A stretch of 64,000 nucleotides of DNA from the NCBI GenBank assembly GCA_035502095.1, contig DATJUX010000036.1:130947-194946 (forward strand), given 5' to 3'. Shown here piece after piece: positions 34,119 through 43,615 of this stretch. The position numbers were made by a program, and so were the translations under genes. Under the pieces are notes generated by a model, which was given only the letters and a program-made list of their open reading frames with translations, was not told the origin of the DNA and did no database searches. This DNA comes from JAKANT01 sp035502095. GTDB taxonomy: Bacteria > Pseudomonadota > Gammaproteobacteria > Burkholderiales > Burkholderiaceae_F. The stretch's first letter is position 1. Every line of letters begins with the position of its first letter.

Positions 34119-35141
34119 GTGAAGCGCAAGACCGTTCTCGTCTACGCCTGCGCGACGGCGATCGTCATCGGCGGGTTCGCGGCATGGCGCTTCTTGCCCG
34201 CGCAGGTGGAAGTCGCCAACCCGACGCGCGGCGTTGCGATCGACGCGGTGTACGCGACCGGCGTGGTCGAGCCGACGGTGATGATGCCGGTGGCGCCGCG
34301 CACCGGCGGAAGGCTGGTCTCGATCGAGACCGACGAGGGAGCGAAGGTACGGCGCGGCGAGGTGATGGCGCGCCTCGAGTCGGCCGACCTCGAGCACACG
34401 GTGCAGGAGATGCGCGCGCACGAGGATCTGGCGCGCAGCAACTTCGAGCGCACGCGCGACCTCGTCGCGCAGAAGTTCGTCTCGCCGGCAGAACTCGATC
34501 GCGCGCGCAGCGAGCTTGCGGCGGCCGAAGCCGCCTCGAAGCGGGCGCTGGCGCAGCGCGACTACAACCAGCTCGTGGCACCGGCCGACGGCACGGTGCT
34601 GCGGCGCGACGGCGAGATCGGGCAGTACATCGCACCCGGTCAGGCGGTGTTCACGCTCGAGTGCTGCGCGCCGCTGCGCGTGGCGGCGGAAGTCGACGAG
34701 GAGGATATCGCCCGCGTCGCGGTCGGCCAGGCGGTTGCGATGCGCAGCGACGCGATGCCAGGCCGCGTGTTCGACGGCACGGTCGCCCAGATCACGCCGA
34801 AGGGCGACCCGGTCGCACGAAGCTATCGCGTGCGCATCCAGTTCCGTGACGCCGACGAGATGGCGAAGCTCGGCTTGCGCACGGGCATGACCATGGACGC
34901 CAACATCGTCGTCGCGCGGCGCGAGAACGCGCTCCTGATTTCGAGCCGCGCCCTGCACGGCGACAGCGTCTGGGTCGTGGTCGACGGCACGCTGCGCAAG
35001 CGCGCGATCAAGCACGGCGCGGGAACCGGCGACCAGACCGAAGTACTGTCGGGCCTGGCCGAGACCGACGCCGTCGTGCTTTCGCCGGTCGAGGGCCTGC
35101 GCGAGGGCCAGCGCGCGCGGCTGGCCGCTGCCGCGCACTGA
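34119..35141 (+). CDS. HlyD-family periplasmic adaptor of an ABC exporter
   Basis: A 340-residue membrane fusion protein starting at GTG 34119. It has one N-terminal membrane helix (TVLVYACATAIVIGGFAAW), a lipoyl half-motif around GGRLVSIETDEGAKVRRG, a short helical hairpin with NFERTRDLVAQKFVSP, then the second half LVAPADGTVLRRDGEIG and a beta barrel. It works with the permease and ATPase encoded next, as in MacAB-like systems. No outer membrane channel is encoded nearby. The permease ATG follows three bases after its stop. Confidence 0.92.
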   Translation: MKRKTVLVYACATAIVIGGFAAWRFLPAQVEVANPTRGVAIDAVYATGVVEPTVMMPVAPRTGGRLVSIETDEGAKVRRGEVMARLESADLEHTVQEMRAHEDLARSNFERTRDLVAQKFVSPAELDRARSELAAAEAASKRALAQRDYNQLVAPADGTVLRRDGEIGQYIAPGQAVFTLECCAPLRVAAEVDEEDIARVAVGQAVAMRSDAMPGRVFDGTVAQITPKGDPVARSYRVRIQFRDADEMAKLGLRTGMTMDANIVVARRENALLISSRALHGDSVWVVVDGTLRKRAIKHGAGTGDQTEVLSGLAETDAVVLSPVEGLREGQRARLAAAAH

Positions 35142-35144
35142 ACC

Positions 35145-36389
35145 ATGGCCATCGCGTTCGACATCGCGCTCGCGCACCTCACCAACCGCAAGAGGCAGAC
35201 GCTGGTGTCGCTCGGCGGCGTCGTGCTGGGCGTGGCGTTCTTCCTTGCGGTCTCGTCGCTGATGCGCGGCAGCGAGAAGGATTTCCTCAAGCGCCTGGTC
35301 GACAACAGCCCGCACATCACCGTCTACGACGAATACCGCCACCCGAACGTGCAGCCGGCGTTGCTGCGCTGGCCGGACGCGGCGATCGAGGTGCACAACG
35401 TCAAGCCGCAACGCGAAACGCGCGGCATCCGCGGCTGGCCGCAGCGCATGGCCTTCATCGAGGCGCAGCCGGGGCTGCGCGCCGCGCCGGTGCTGACCGA
35501 TTCGGCGGTGATCGACTTCGCCGGCCGCCAGCAGGGCGTGCAGCTCTCCGGCGTGGTGCCCGACAAGATGAAGGGCGTGAGCACGCTGGAAGAGAAGATG
35601 GTGGTCGGCTCGCTGGATGCGTTGACGGCCAATCCGAACGGCATCATCGTGGGCCAGGGACTGATCGACAAGTTCAGCCTGCACCCGGGCAGCGTGGTGA
35701 GCGTCGTCGCCGGCGACGGCGAGGCGCGCCCGCTGCGCGTGGTCGGCGTTTTCCGCACCGGCAACTCGAGCTACGACGAAGGGCAGGCCTTCGTCCTGCT
35801 CAAGCGCGCGCAGTCGCTTTTCGGGCGCGAGAACCGGATCAACCGCGTGGTGATCCAGCTCGACGACCCGTACGCGGCGCAGGACGTCGCGCAGACGATC
35901 GAGGCCGGCGTCGGCTACAAGTCTGTGTCGTGGATCGAGGCGTCGGAAGACATTCTCAGCCTGCTCGTCGTGCGCAACATCGTGATGTACAGCGTCGTGT
36001 CGGCGATCCTGGTCGTCGCATCGTTCGGCATCTACAACACCATCTCGACCATCGTGCTGGAGAAGACGCGCGACATCGCCATCCTCAAGTCGATGGGCTT
36101 CCACGCGCGCGACATCCGGCGCATCTTCCTGTTGCAGGGGCTCATCGTCGGCGCGATCGGCAGCACGTTGGGGTTGCTGCTCGGCATCGGCCTGATGAAG
36201 GTCCTGGAGCGGGTCGAAATCAAGCCGCCGGGCATCGTCGAGATCGTCCATTTGCCGCTGTGGTGGGGGCCCGAGCAGTACGCGATGGCGGCCGCGTTCG
36301 CGATGCTGTCGTGCGTGGCGGCCTCGTCCCTGCCGGCCCGGCGCGCGGGCCGCGTGCACCCGGTGGACATCCTGCGCGGGGCGGCATGA
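35145..36389 (+). CDS. ABC exporter permease, MacB/FtsX type
   Basis: A 414-residue permease with one N-terminal membrane helix, a periplasmic domain of about 220 residues, and three C-terminal helices, the FtsX/MacB layout. Typical pieces are FDIALAHLTNRKRQTLVSL at the start, FGIYNTISTIVLEKTRDIAIL and the final SCVAASSLPARRAGRVHPVDIL. Unlike MacB it has no fused ATPase; the ATPase is the next gene and overlaps by four bases (ATGA at 36386). The substrate is unknown. Confidence 0.92.
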   Translation: MAIAFDIALAHLTNRKRQTLVSLGGVVLGVAFFLAVSSLMRGSEKDFLKRLVDNSPHITVYDEYRHPNVQPALLRWPDAAIEVHNVKPQRETRGIRGWPQRMAFIEAQPGLRAAPVLTDSAVIDFAGRQQGVQLSGVVPDKMKGVSTLEEKMVVGSLDALTANPNGIIVGQGLIDKFSLHPGSVVSVVAGDGEARPLRVVGVFRTGNSSYDEGQAFVLLKRAQSLFGRENRINRVVIQLDDPYAAQDVAQTIEAGVGYKSVSWIEASEDILSLLVVRNIVMYSVVSAILVVASFGIYNTISTIVLEKTRDIAILKSMGFHARDIRRIFLLQGLIVGAIGSTLGLLLGIGLMKVLERVEIKPPGIVEIVHLPLWWGPEQYAMAAAFAMLSCVAASSLPARRAGRVHPVDILRGAA

Positions 36390-37096
36390 CCGAAGTCATG
36401 CGCGCCGAACACGTGACCCGCACGCTCGAAGGCGAGGTGCCGGTCACGCTGGTGCGCAATGTCAACCTGAGCGTCGAGAGCGGCGAGTTCGTCTGCATCA
36501 TGGGGCCGTCCGGCTCGGGCAAGTCGTCGCTGCTGTACCTGCTCGGCCTTCTCGACGCGCCGACCGAAGGACGCGTGTTCGTCGCCGGCGAGGACACCAG
36601 CACGTTCGACGACGATCGTTTGTCCGACTTCCGCCTCGCCCGGCTCGGTTACGTATTCCAGTTTCATTTCCTGCTCAACGAGTTCAGCGCGCTCGAGAAC
36701 GTCCTGCTGCCGATGCGCAAGCTGGGCCGGGTCGCCGAAGAGGCGGCGCGCGAGCGCGCCGCGCAGCTGCTGGCTCGCCTCGGTGTCGGGGACCAGGCCG
36801 GCAAGCGTCCGGGCCAGCTGTCCGGCGGGCAGCGCCAGCGCGTCGCGATCGCGCGCGCGCTCGCCAACGATCCGCTCGTCATCCTTGCCGACGAACCGAC
36901 CGGCAACCTCGATTCGGTGTCCGGCACCAACGTGCGCGACATCCTGCGCGATCTCACGCGCGAACTCGGCAAGGCCGTGGTCGCGGTGACGCACGATGCC
37001 AACTTCGCGTCGGTCGCCGATCGGCGCATCGGCATCGTCGACGGGGAAGTCGACCTCGGCTGGACCGGGGCAAGGCCCGCTCCGTCGGGGACGTGA
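36386..37096 (+). CDS. ABC exporter ATP-binding protein (LolD/MacB-like)
   Basis: A 236-residue nucleotide-binding subunit with all catalytic motifs: Walker A GPSGSGKSS, Q-loop FQFHFLL, signature LSGGQRQR, Walker B VILADEPTGNLDS, and the switch His in VAVTHDANFA. It belongs to the group of ATPases that drive mechanotransmission exporters and lipoprotein release. It completes the adaptor-permease-ATPase operon. The ATG at 36386 overlaps the permease stop, implying coupled translation. Confidence 0.95.
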   Translation: MTEVMRAEHVTRTLEGEVPVTLVRNVNLSVESGEFVCIMGPSGSGKSSLLYLLGLLDAPTEGRVFVAGEDTSTFDDDRLSDFRLARLGYVFQFHFLLNEFSALENVLLPMRKLGRVAEEAARERAAQLLARLGVGDQAGKRPGQLSGGQRQRVAIARALANDPLVILADEPTGNLDSVSGTNVRDILRDLTRELGKAVVAVTHDANFASVADRRIGIVDGEVDLGWTGARPAPSGT

Positions 37097-37149
37097 ACGG
37101 CGCGCGGGCGCGAGGCCAATATTCGACCGCATTCCGCGAGGGCGCGCCG

Positions 37150-37258
37150 GACCCGTAGGCGGACGCAGGGGCTCTTGTGCCGGCAGCAGGATCAGGCGGC
37201 ATTCGATGAAGTCGAAGTCGATCTCGAAGATGCGGCGGCCCGCAGATAGGTGATAGCC
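37150..37258 (-). pseudogene. Short DUF5996-like remnant
   Basis: The leftward frame reads GYHLSAGRRIFEIDFDFI then ECRLILLPAQEP. The FEIDFDFI core resembles the start of DUF5996 proteins. There is no start codon with a ribosome site and no further family sequence, so it is a fragment in the spacer after the ABC operon. Confidence 0.35.
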
Positions 37259-37332
37259 GTCGCGCCGGAGCGCGTCGGCGCTGACCCTATGCTTCCTCTC
37301 GCCGAATCCCCGGCACTGCCCGGAGAACCGCT

Positions 37333-38139
37333 GTGCAAAAGACCCGGATTGCGACGATCGTCTGGAACGAATTCCAGCACGAACGCCAGAACGACGCCGT
37401 GCGTGCGATCTACCCCGACGGCATTCACTCGACCATTGCCACCGCGCTGCGCGAGACACCCGACCTGAGTCCCGGCGCGCTGCCGCTCGAAGTCTCCACC
37501 GCCACGCTTGACCAGCCCGACCACGGCCTGACCGAGGAGCGTCTTGCCGGCTGCGACGTGCTGCTCTGGTGGGGCCACAAGGCGCACGCGAAGGTCGCCG
37601 ACGCCGTCGTCGACCGCGTACAAAAGCGCGTGCTCGAAGGCATGGGGCTGATCGTGCTGCACTCGGGGCACTTCTCGAAGATCTTCCGCCGCATGCTCGG
37701 CACGAACTGCTCGCTGAAGTGGCGCGAGGCCGACGAGAAGGAACGGATCTGGGTCGTCGAACCCTCGCATCCGATCGCCGCCGGACTGGGCGAGTATTTC
37801 GAGCTGCCGTACGAGGAGATGTACGGCGAGCGCTTCGATGTGCCCGCGCCGGACCAGACTGTATTCATCTCCTGGTTCGAGGGCGGCGAGGTGTTCCGCT
37901 CGGGCCTGACCTGGCAGCGCGGCCACGGCCGCATCTTCTACTTCCGCCCCGGCCACGAGGCGTATCCGACCTACCACGACCGCACGGTCCAGCGCGTGCT
38001 CGCGAATGCCGTGCAGTGGGCCGCTCCGCGCGTGAACAAGGTCGATGCCTGCCCGATGTCGCCGCCGCTGGAGAAGATCGCAAAGAAGGACGCCAGCTTC
38101 GGGAAGGTCGGCATCCCGCAAGGCAAGAAGGACCTCTGA
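37333..38139 (+). CDS. ThuA-domain protein (trehalose utilisation family)
   Basis: A 268-residue class I glutamine-amidotransferase-like protein of the ThuA family, started at GTG 37333. Seen motifs are IATIVWNEFQHERQNDAV, CDVLLWWGHKAHAKVAD, GLIVLHSGHFSKIF and the late GHGRIFYFRPGHEAYPTYHD. ThuA proteins act in sugar or disaccharide derivative metabolism, and the exact reaction is unknown. The gene is directly followed by a Gfo/Idh/MocA oxidoreductase, the partner most often encoded with it. Confidence 0.92.
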   Translation: MQKTRIATIVWNEFQHERQNDAVRAIYPDGIHSTIATALRETPDLSPGALPLEVSTATLDQPDHGLTEERLAGCDVLLWWGHKAHAKVADAVVDRVQKRVLEGMGLIVLHSGHFSKIFRRMLGTNCSLKWREADEKERIWVVEPSHPIAAGLGEYFELPYEEMYGERFDVPAPDQTVFISWFEGGEVFRSGLTWQRGHGRIFYFRPGHEAYPTYHDRTVQRVLANAVQWAAPRVNKVDACPMSPPLEKIAKKDASFGKVGIPQGKKDL

Positions 38140-38140
38140 C

Positions 38141-39214
38141 ATGGGCGAATTTCAGAACGTGGCCGCGACCGGGCCGCGCCTGCGCGTCGGCGTGGTCGGC
38201 CTCGGCATCGGACGCAAGCACATCGAAGGCTGGCGCCAGCATCCGGCGGTCGAGGTGGTCGCGATCGCCGATTCCGACCCCGCGCGCCTGCAGGCAGTCG
38301 GAATCGAGTTCGCCGTCGCGGCCCGCCACACGAGCGCCGACAGCATGCTCGCCGCCGGCGGCCTGGACGCGCTCAGCATCTGCACACCGAACAAGTTCCA
38401 CAAACAGCTCACGCTCGCCGCGTTCGCCGCCGGCTGCCACGTGCTGTGCGAGAAGCCGATGGCGATGAACGCCGACGAAGGCCGCGCGATGCTCGCCGCC
38501 GCGCAGCGTGCCGGCCGGCGGCTGATGATCAACTTCTCGTATCGCTTCTCGGCGGCCTCGCGCGGGCTGAAGGCGCAGGTCGAATCCGGCATGTTCGGCG
38601 AGTTCTACTTCGGCCGCAGCGTCTGGCATCGGCGCCGCGGCATGCCCGGCTTCGGCGGCTGGTTCGGCAACAAGGCGCTGTCCGGCGGCGGGCCGCTGAT
38701 CGACCTGGGCGTGCACCGGCTCGACCTTGCGCTGTGGCTGATGGGCTACCCGAGGCCGACCTGGGTGCTCGGCAGCACGCACGACCCGATCGCCCGCGAA
38801 CTCGCGGCGCAGGCCGGCAAGACTTTCGATGTCGAAGACCTCGCTGCCGCGCTGATCCGCTTCGACACCGGCGCAACGCTCATCCTCGAGGCGTCGTGGG
38901 CGGCGAACATCCAGGAAGCCGAGCTGATGGAGACGCGCCTGCTCGGCACCCGGGCCGGCCTGCTGCAGAAGAACCTGAACGAGGGCTACACCTTCGAGGC
39001 GTACATCTTCACCGAGAAGGACGGGGCGGAACTGGACATCCACCTGCACCCGCCCGCGGTGCCGGCCCGCTCCGGCATGCACGACTTCGCGCAAGCCATC
39101 CTCGGCGGCACACCGCACCCGGCGCCCGGCGAGGAGGGGTTGATCGTGATGCAGATCCTCGACGCGATCTACGAGAGCGCGCGCACCGGCGCCCCGGTGC
39201 GCATCGAGTCGTGA
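38141..39214 (+). CDS. Gfo/Idh/MocA-family NAD(P)-dependent oxidoreductase
   Basis: A 357-residue dehydrogenase. The Rossmann fingerprint is VGVVGLGIGRKHIEGW, followed by the family motif CHVLCEKPMAMNADE with the conserved Lys, and the His-containing GGPLIDLGVHRLDLALWLMG. It should oxidise or reduce a cyclitol, sugar or sugar acid. It lies one base after the ThuA stop (TGAC-ATG), so the two form a transcription unit that probably handles one carbohydrate derivative. Confidence 0.94.
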   Translation: MGEFQNVAATGPRLRVGVVGLGIGRKHIEGWRQHPAVEVVAIADSDPARLQAVGIEFAVAARHTSADSMLAAGGLDALSICTPNKFHKQLTLAAFAAGCHVLCEKPMAMNADEGRAMLAAAQRAGRRLMINFSYRFSAASRGLKAQVESGMFGEFYFGRSVWHRRRGMPGFGGWFGNKALSGGGPLIDLGVHRLDLALWLMGYPRPTWVLGSTHDPIARELAAQAGKTFDVEDLAAALIRFDTGATLILEASWAANIQEAELMETRLLGTRAGLLQKNLNEGYTFEAYIFTEKDGAELDIHLHPPAVPARSGMHDFAQAILGGTPHPAPGEEGLIVMQILDAIYESARTGAPVRIES

Positions 39215-39580
39215 GCGTTGCCGGCGGGCTGGATCCCGGCGCAAGCGGGCGAGGGAATCGTCGACTCAGATTCCCGCCGCGCTCTTCTGCCCGCAACTCG
39301 TCGAAGCTTTCTCCGATCTGAGCGTCGCCGCCTGACGCCGAGCTTGCAGCGACCGCGCTCGCGGTGAGCGCGCAAGCTGAGATCGAGCTTGCGCATCTTT
39401 CATTCACGCGGCGAAGTGCCGCTGCTCGATCGTTCGGCGCCGCGCCTTCGCTCCAACAATGTCCTGCGTCCGGTCGACGGGCCGACGCGTCGGCAACCGC
39501 AGTCGACATGCGTCCGAGGCCAGCGAGTGCTCGTGCATCCTGCTCCGAATTGGACTTCCGTCGTCACGCCGTGCCCAGCC
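39215..39580. other. Gene-free spacer with a GATCCCGGC...GGGAATC inverted repeat
   Basis: No supported gene. The first 60 bases hold a GATCCCGGC...GAGGGAATC arrangement resembling the dispersed palindromic repeat found at 43436-43499. The rest is featureless. Confidence 0.4.
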
Positions 39581-41066
39581 GTGCTCGTGCTCCGGGTCGC
39601 GCTGGCGTTCGCGCTCGCGCTCGCGCTGCCTTCCGCTGTCGCCCAGATTACGTTTCGTTCGAGCGCCAGCGCGACATCCGCGAGCGGATCGACCCTCGGC
39701 ATCGCCGTTCCAGCGGGAACCACGCTTGGCGACGTGATGATCGCGAGCATCGCGATTCGACCCTGCAGCAACAACAGCGGCGCCGCCTGCACGGAGACGC
39801 TGACCGCGCCGGCGGCCTGGACCCTGGTCAACTCGATGGACCAGACGACCGGCGGCGGCACCGGTGGCGCCGACGCTCGCGGTGACGACCTGCTCCGTCC
39901 CCGCGGGCTGCACCGCGGGCACGCTGTCGGCATCGCTCGCGTCCACCTCGGGTTCGATCAGCGGTACCGCCACCTACACCGAGGCCGGCGTCATCACCGC
40001 GACCATGACCGATTCGACCTTCGCCGCCGTAGACGCTGCCGATTCGACCCTCGCCGAGCGCACGATCACCAGCGCGGCGATCACGGTCGGCCGCTTCGTG
40101 CCGGACGCATACCTCCTCTCGACCACGACGGCACCGAGTTTCGCCGCGCCGACGTGCAGCAGCGGCAGCGGAGTGCAATCGTTCGTGTTCGTCGGCCAGG
40201 GCTTTGCGCTCGGCACCGCGCCGGTCGTGCTCGCGACGCCGATCAACTTCGGCGGCACGGTGCTCGCGAATGCGCGGCCCCGTTTCGGCACCAGCGCCGT
40301 CACGACGACGCTCGCCGCAGGCGGAGCACCGGTCGCGATGAGCGGCGGCGTGACGGCGAGTTCGGTGACCGAGTCGAGCACGGCGACCATCAACTTCACC
40401 GGCTCGGGCTTCGGCTTCGCACGCGGGACCACACCGGTGGCGAGTTTCACGCCAAGCATCGGCATGACGGTGGACGTGAGCGATACCACCGAAACCGGGA
40501 CGGCCGGCAACTCGGCCATCGACGACTCCGGCGCACTCACGATCAGCCCGATCGCCTTCGCGGGCGGCGCCGGCACGTTCTACTACGGCCGTATCGAGCT
40601 ATATCCGACTTATGGCGACTACCGGCGCAGCATGATCGTGCCGCTCGAGGTGCAGGCGTGGAACGGGCTCGGCTGGATGCCGCTCACCGCCGCCGCCGCG
40701 TGCGTCGGCGCCGGCGCGACGACGTTCGCCTACAGTCAGCCGACCGGCTGGCTTGCCGGCTCGGGCGGCGCGTTCGACTGCGGGACGCTCGTGGCCAGCA
40801 CCGTGACGACGAACAACGGACGAGCGACGATTCCGCTCGCCAAGCCGGTTTACGGGGGCACGACGCAGCCGTCGGCGATGACGCTGACCCTGAACGTGCT
40901 TGCATCGCCCTCGGGCCAGAGTTGCAGCGCCCTGAACACGAGCGCCACGGCAACGACCACCGCGATGCCCTGGCTCGCGACGCCTGCGGGCGCCAACCCC
41001 AGCGCGCGCGTGACCTGGGGCCGTGTGCGCGCCGACGCACTGTACGTTCGCGAGCGTTTCGACTGA
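39581..41066 (+). pseudogene. MshQ/DUF6701-type surface protein with internal deletion and frameshift
   Basis: The first frame starts near GTG 39581 with a signal peptide (VALAFALALALPSAVAQ) and a domain containing VPAGTTLGDVMIASIAIRP and CTETLTAPAAWTLVNSMDQ. After 39850 the sensible reading moves to another frame: LAVTTCSVPAGCTAGTLSA, then ITVGRFVPDAYLLST, then FYYGRIELYPTYGDYRRSM to the stop at 41066, matching DUF6701 of MSHA biogenesis protein MshQ. The usual middle part of such long proteins is absent. The join lies in a GGCGGCACCGGTGGCGCC tract, suggesting recombination or an assembly collapse. Confidence 0.65.
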
Positions 41067-41230
41067 GTCGCGTTCGCGCCGCATCGTTGCGGACGACGCA
41101 ACGTGCGGGTTCCTTTCATCCGCTCATGCACCGTTCCGCGCTCGAGGTCCGCTTGCGCCGCCGGCCCGTCAAGGGATCACACTAGCGGGCAAGAGGAGGA
41201 GGTCGTGCACCGACCTGTCGAGGAGGCACT

Positions 41231-41980
41231 ATGGATCTGCTTTCCGCACGCGCGCTGGCTGCCTATTGGTCAGGCACCGAGGTGGCGGCGAACGTGGTCA
41301 TCTTTCTGAACCTGCTGGGAGCGCTGCTGCTGGGAATTCTGGTCGGCTACGAACGCTCGTTCCACGGACGTGCCGCCGGCATGCGCACGTACGGACTCGT
41401 CTGCATGGCATCGGCGGCCCTGACCGTCTTCGCCGGCTACCCGGACATGTGGTTCGGCGGACACGGTGCGGCACCGCCGTACAGCGACCCGACGCGCGTC
41501 GTCCAGGGGATCGTCACCGGCATCGGCTTCCTGGGCGCCGGTGTCATCGTCAAGGAAGGGTTCAGCATCAGCGGACTGAATACGGCCGCCTCGATCTGGG
41601 CCGCTTCGGCGATCGGCGTGCTGCTCGGCGTCGGGTTCTACGCCGCGGCGATATGTCTCGCCGTGTTGTCCGCCCTGTGCATGTCGCTGGTCTACCGGCT
41701 CGAACAGCGGCTGCCCGCGCGCGGCGGCGTCGTGGTCTCGGTTCGATACGAGAAGAGTTTCGCGCCCAGCGAAGAATCGCTGCGCAAGGTGTCGTTCGAC
41801 CATGGCTATGAAATCGCGCACGGCAGTCTTTCCATCCGCTTCATCGACGGCCAGCCGGAGTGGCACTTCCTCGCCATCGCGCGCGACAAGCGGAAAGGCG
41901 CCTCGGTCGCCGAACTCGCCCGCATGATGAGTCACTACCGCGGCGTGGAAAGCTTCCACGTCGCACCGGCAAAGCATTGA
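41231..41980 (+). CDS. MgtC/SapB-family membrane protein
   Basis: A 249-residue inner membrane protein. The MgtC domain shows LLGALLLGILVGYERSFHG, then GIVTGIGFLGAGVIVKEG and LNTAASIWAASAIGVLLGVG, over about four or five helices. A C-terminal cytosolic domain of about 80 residues follows. MgtC proteins inhibit F-type ATPase or help growth at low Mg2+ in some pathogens; in free-living bacteria the role is uncertain. A second MgtC-like gene follows after 83 bases. Confidence 0.92.
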   Translation: MDLLSARALAAYWSGTEVAANVVIFLNLLGALLLGILVGYERSFHGRAAGMRTYGLVCMASAALTVFAGYPDMWFGGHGAAPPYSDPTRVVQGIVTGIGFLGAGVIVKEGFSISGLNTAASIWAASAIGVLLGVGFYAAAICLAVLSALCMSLVYRLEQRLPARGGVVVSVRYEKSFAPSEESLRKVSFDHGYEIAHGSLSIRFIDGQPEWHFLAIARDKRKGASVAELARMMSHYRGVESFHVAPAKH

Positions 41981-42063
41981 AGGTCGGAACCGCGACGCGG
42001 TGGCCACGGTACGATTCGAAGCGAGCCTTTTGGACACGGACAGGAGTGATCGAACCCAACCAC

Positions 42064-43365
42064 ATGCTCCCGAACGCCGAGTGGCCGTACCTGCAGATCC
42101 TGGTGCGCCTCGCACTGAGTCTCGCGCTCGGACTGCTGATCGGGCTCGAGCGTGAGCGGCGCGGCAAGGAAGCAGGACTGCGCACGTTCGGCTTCGTCTG
42201 CCTGCTTGGCGCGCTCGGCGGGTCGCTCGGCGACGCCTACGCGCTGCTGAGCCTCGCGCTGGTCGGCATGCTCGCGGTGCTCCTGAACGTGCAGACGCTG
42301 CGCGCCAACCAGGGGACCGAGCTCACGACATCGGCCGCGATGCTCGTCACGTGCGTGTCCGGCATCCTGTGCGGACAAGGCCACACGATCACGCCGGCGG
42401 CGGTGATGGTGATCGCGACCGCCCTGCTCGCTTGGAAGGAACGGCTGGCGGGCTTCTCGAGCGGACTCACGGAAGGCGAACTGCGCTCCGCGCTGCTGCT
42501 CGCGATCCTCGCGCTCGTGATCTACCCGGCGCTGCCGCGCGGCACGGTCGGACCCTGGAAGCTGATCGAGCCGCGCGCCGCGTGGGTGGCGGTGCTCCTG
42601 ATCGCGAGCATCGGCTTCGTGAACTACGTGCTGTGGAAGATGTACGGCGCGCGGGGCACCGAGTTTTCCGGTTTCCTCGGCGGCCTCGTCAACAGCAACT
42701 TCACCGTCATCGAACTGGCCTCGCGGGTCGAGCAGGCGGTCGCGCCGTACGTCGACGCGGCGTATCGCGGCATCCTGCTGGCAACCAGCGCGATGCTGGT
42801 GCGCAACGCCGCACTGCTCCTGATCCTCGCCCCGCTCGCGCTCGTCGATTCGTTCGCGCCGTTCATTCTGATGCTGGGCACGAGCACGGTGCTCGCCCTG
42901 TGGACCTATCGGCGGCGCGACCGCGCCGCGCGCGAGGAGGCGCCCGCGCTCGATCTCGAACTGCCGTTCTCGTTGCCGCTTGCCCTCAGGTACGGCCTCA
43001 TTTTCCTGCTGTTGCACGCTGTCGGCGAGGTCGCGCAGCGCCAGTTCGGCGCGTCCGGGTTCTACTTCGTCAGCGTCGTCGGCGGACTGATGTCGAGCGC
43101 GAGCGCGGTGGCGGCCGCGGCGACCCTCGCCGCGCGCGGAAGCATCGCACCGGATGTCGCCGGAACCGGGGCCGCGCTCGCGTCGCTGACCAGCCTTGCG
43201 TTCAGCCTCTCGTTCGTCCTGCGCACCCACAACCGCGCCCTGATCCGCCGCCTCGCCATCGCGATGGTGTGCATCGCCATCGCCGGGGTCATCGGCATGC
43301 TGATCTGGGGACCGGTCCATCCGGCGCTGCAGCGGTGGATCCTGATGATCGGCGAACAGTTCTAG
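42064..43365 (+). CDS. MgtC/SapB-family protein with DUF4010 domain
   Basis: A 433-residue membrane protein with about 12 helices. The N-terminal MgtC half has LALGLLIGLERERRGKEAG. The C-terminal DUF4010 half has GFLGGLVNSNFTVIELASR and VVGGLMSSASAVAAAATLA. The function of this fused family is not known; transport or stress sensing is assumed. ATG 42064 is used; an in-frame GTG at 42046 just after AGGA would add six residues. It is downstream of another MgtC-family gene on the same strand, so the two may act together. Confidence 0.9.
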   Translation: MLPNAEWPYLQILVRLALSLALGLLIGLERERRGKEAGLRTFGFVCLLGALGGSLGDAYALLSLALVGMLAVLLNVQTLRANQGTELTTSAAMLVTCVSGILCGQGHTITPAAVMVIATALLAWKERLAGFSSGLTEGELRSALLLAILALVIYPALPRGTVGPWKLIEPRAAWVAVLLIASIGFVNYVLWKMYGARGTEFSGFLGGLVNSNFTVIELASRVEQAVAPYVDAAYRGILLATSAMLVRNAALLLILAPLALVDSFAPFILMLGTSTVLALWTYRRRDRAAREEAPALDLELPFSLPLALRYGLIFLLLHAVGEVAQRQFGASGFYFVSVVGGLMSSASAVAAAATLAARGSIAPDVAGTGAALASLTSLAFSLSFVLRTHNRALIRRLAIAMVCIAIAGVIGMLIWGPVHPALQRWILMIGEQF

Positions 43366-43435
43366 CGGCGTGTAACGAACGCCTGATGCGGAAGCAATGC
43401 GCCGGGCTCTACCCGGGTGGCTGTGACTTCGGTCT

Positions 43436-43499
43436 GTCATTCCGGGCCGGCGGCGAGGAATCCCGGTGTCGCGAAGGGCCGGGATCCCTCGTCGATGAC
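43436..43499. repeat. Palindromic interspersed repeat with GTCAT/ATGAC ends
   Basis: A 64-base element starting GTCATTCCGGG and ending GATGAC. Inner arms GAGGAATCCCGG (43455-43466) and CCGGGATCCCTC (43479-43490) pair at 11 of 12 positions. Such REP/MITE-like units are common between proteobacterial genes. Parts of the same wording occur near 4450-4497 and 39230-39275. It lies between two convergent genes. Confidence 0.6.
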
Positions 43500-43615
43500 G
43501 GGTTCGCAACTTTCCTCTTCCGACTTGGTTCCGACAGTCCACTCGGTCGCGTCTTGCCACCCGAGCCGCCGGCGCCCCGAGCGCGGAGCGTCCGGCCACG
43601 ACGGGCCGGCGGACC

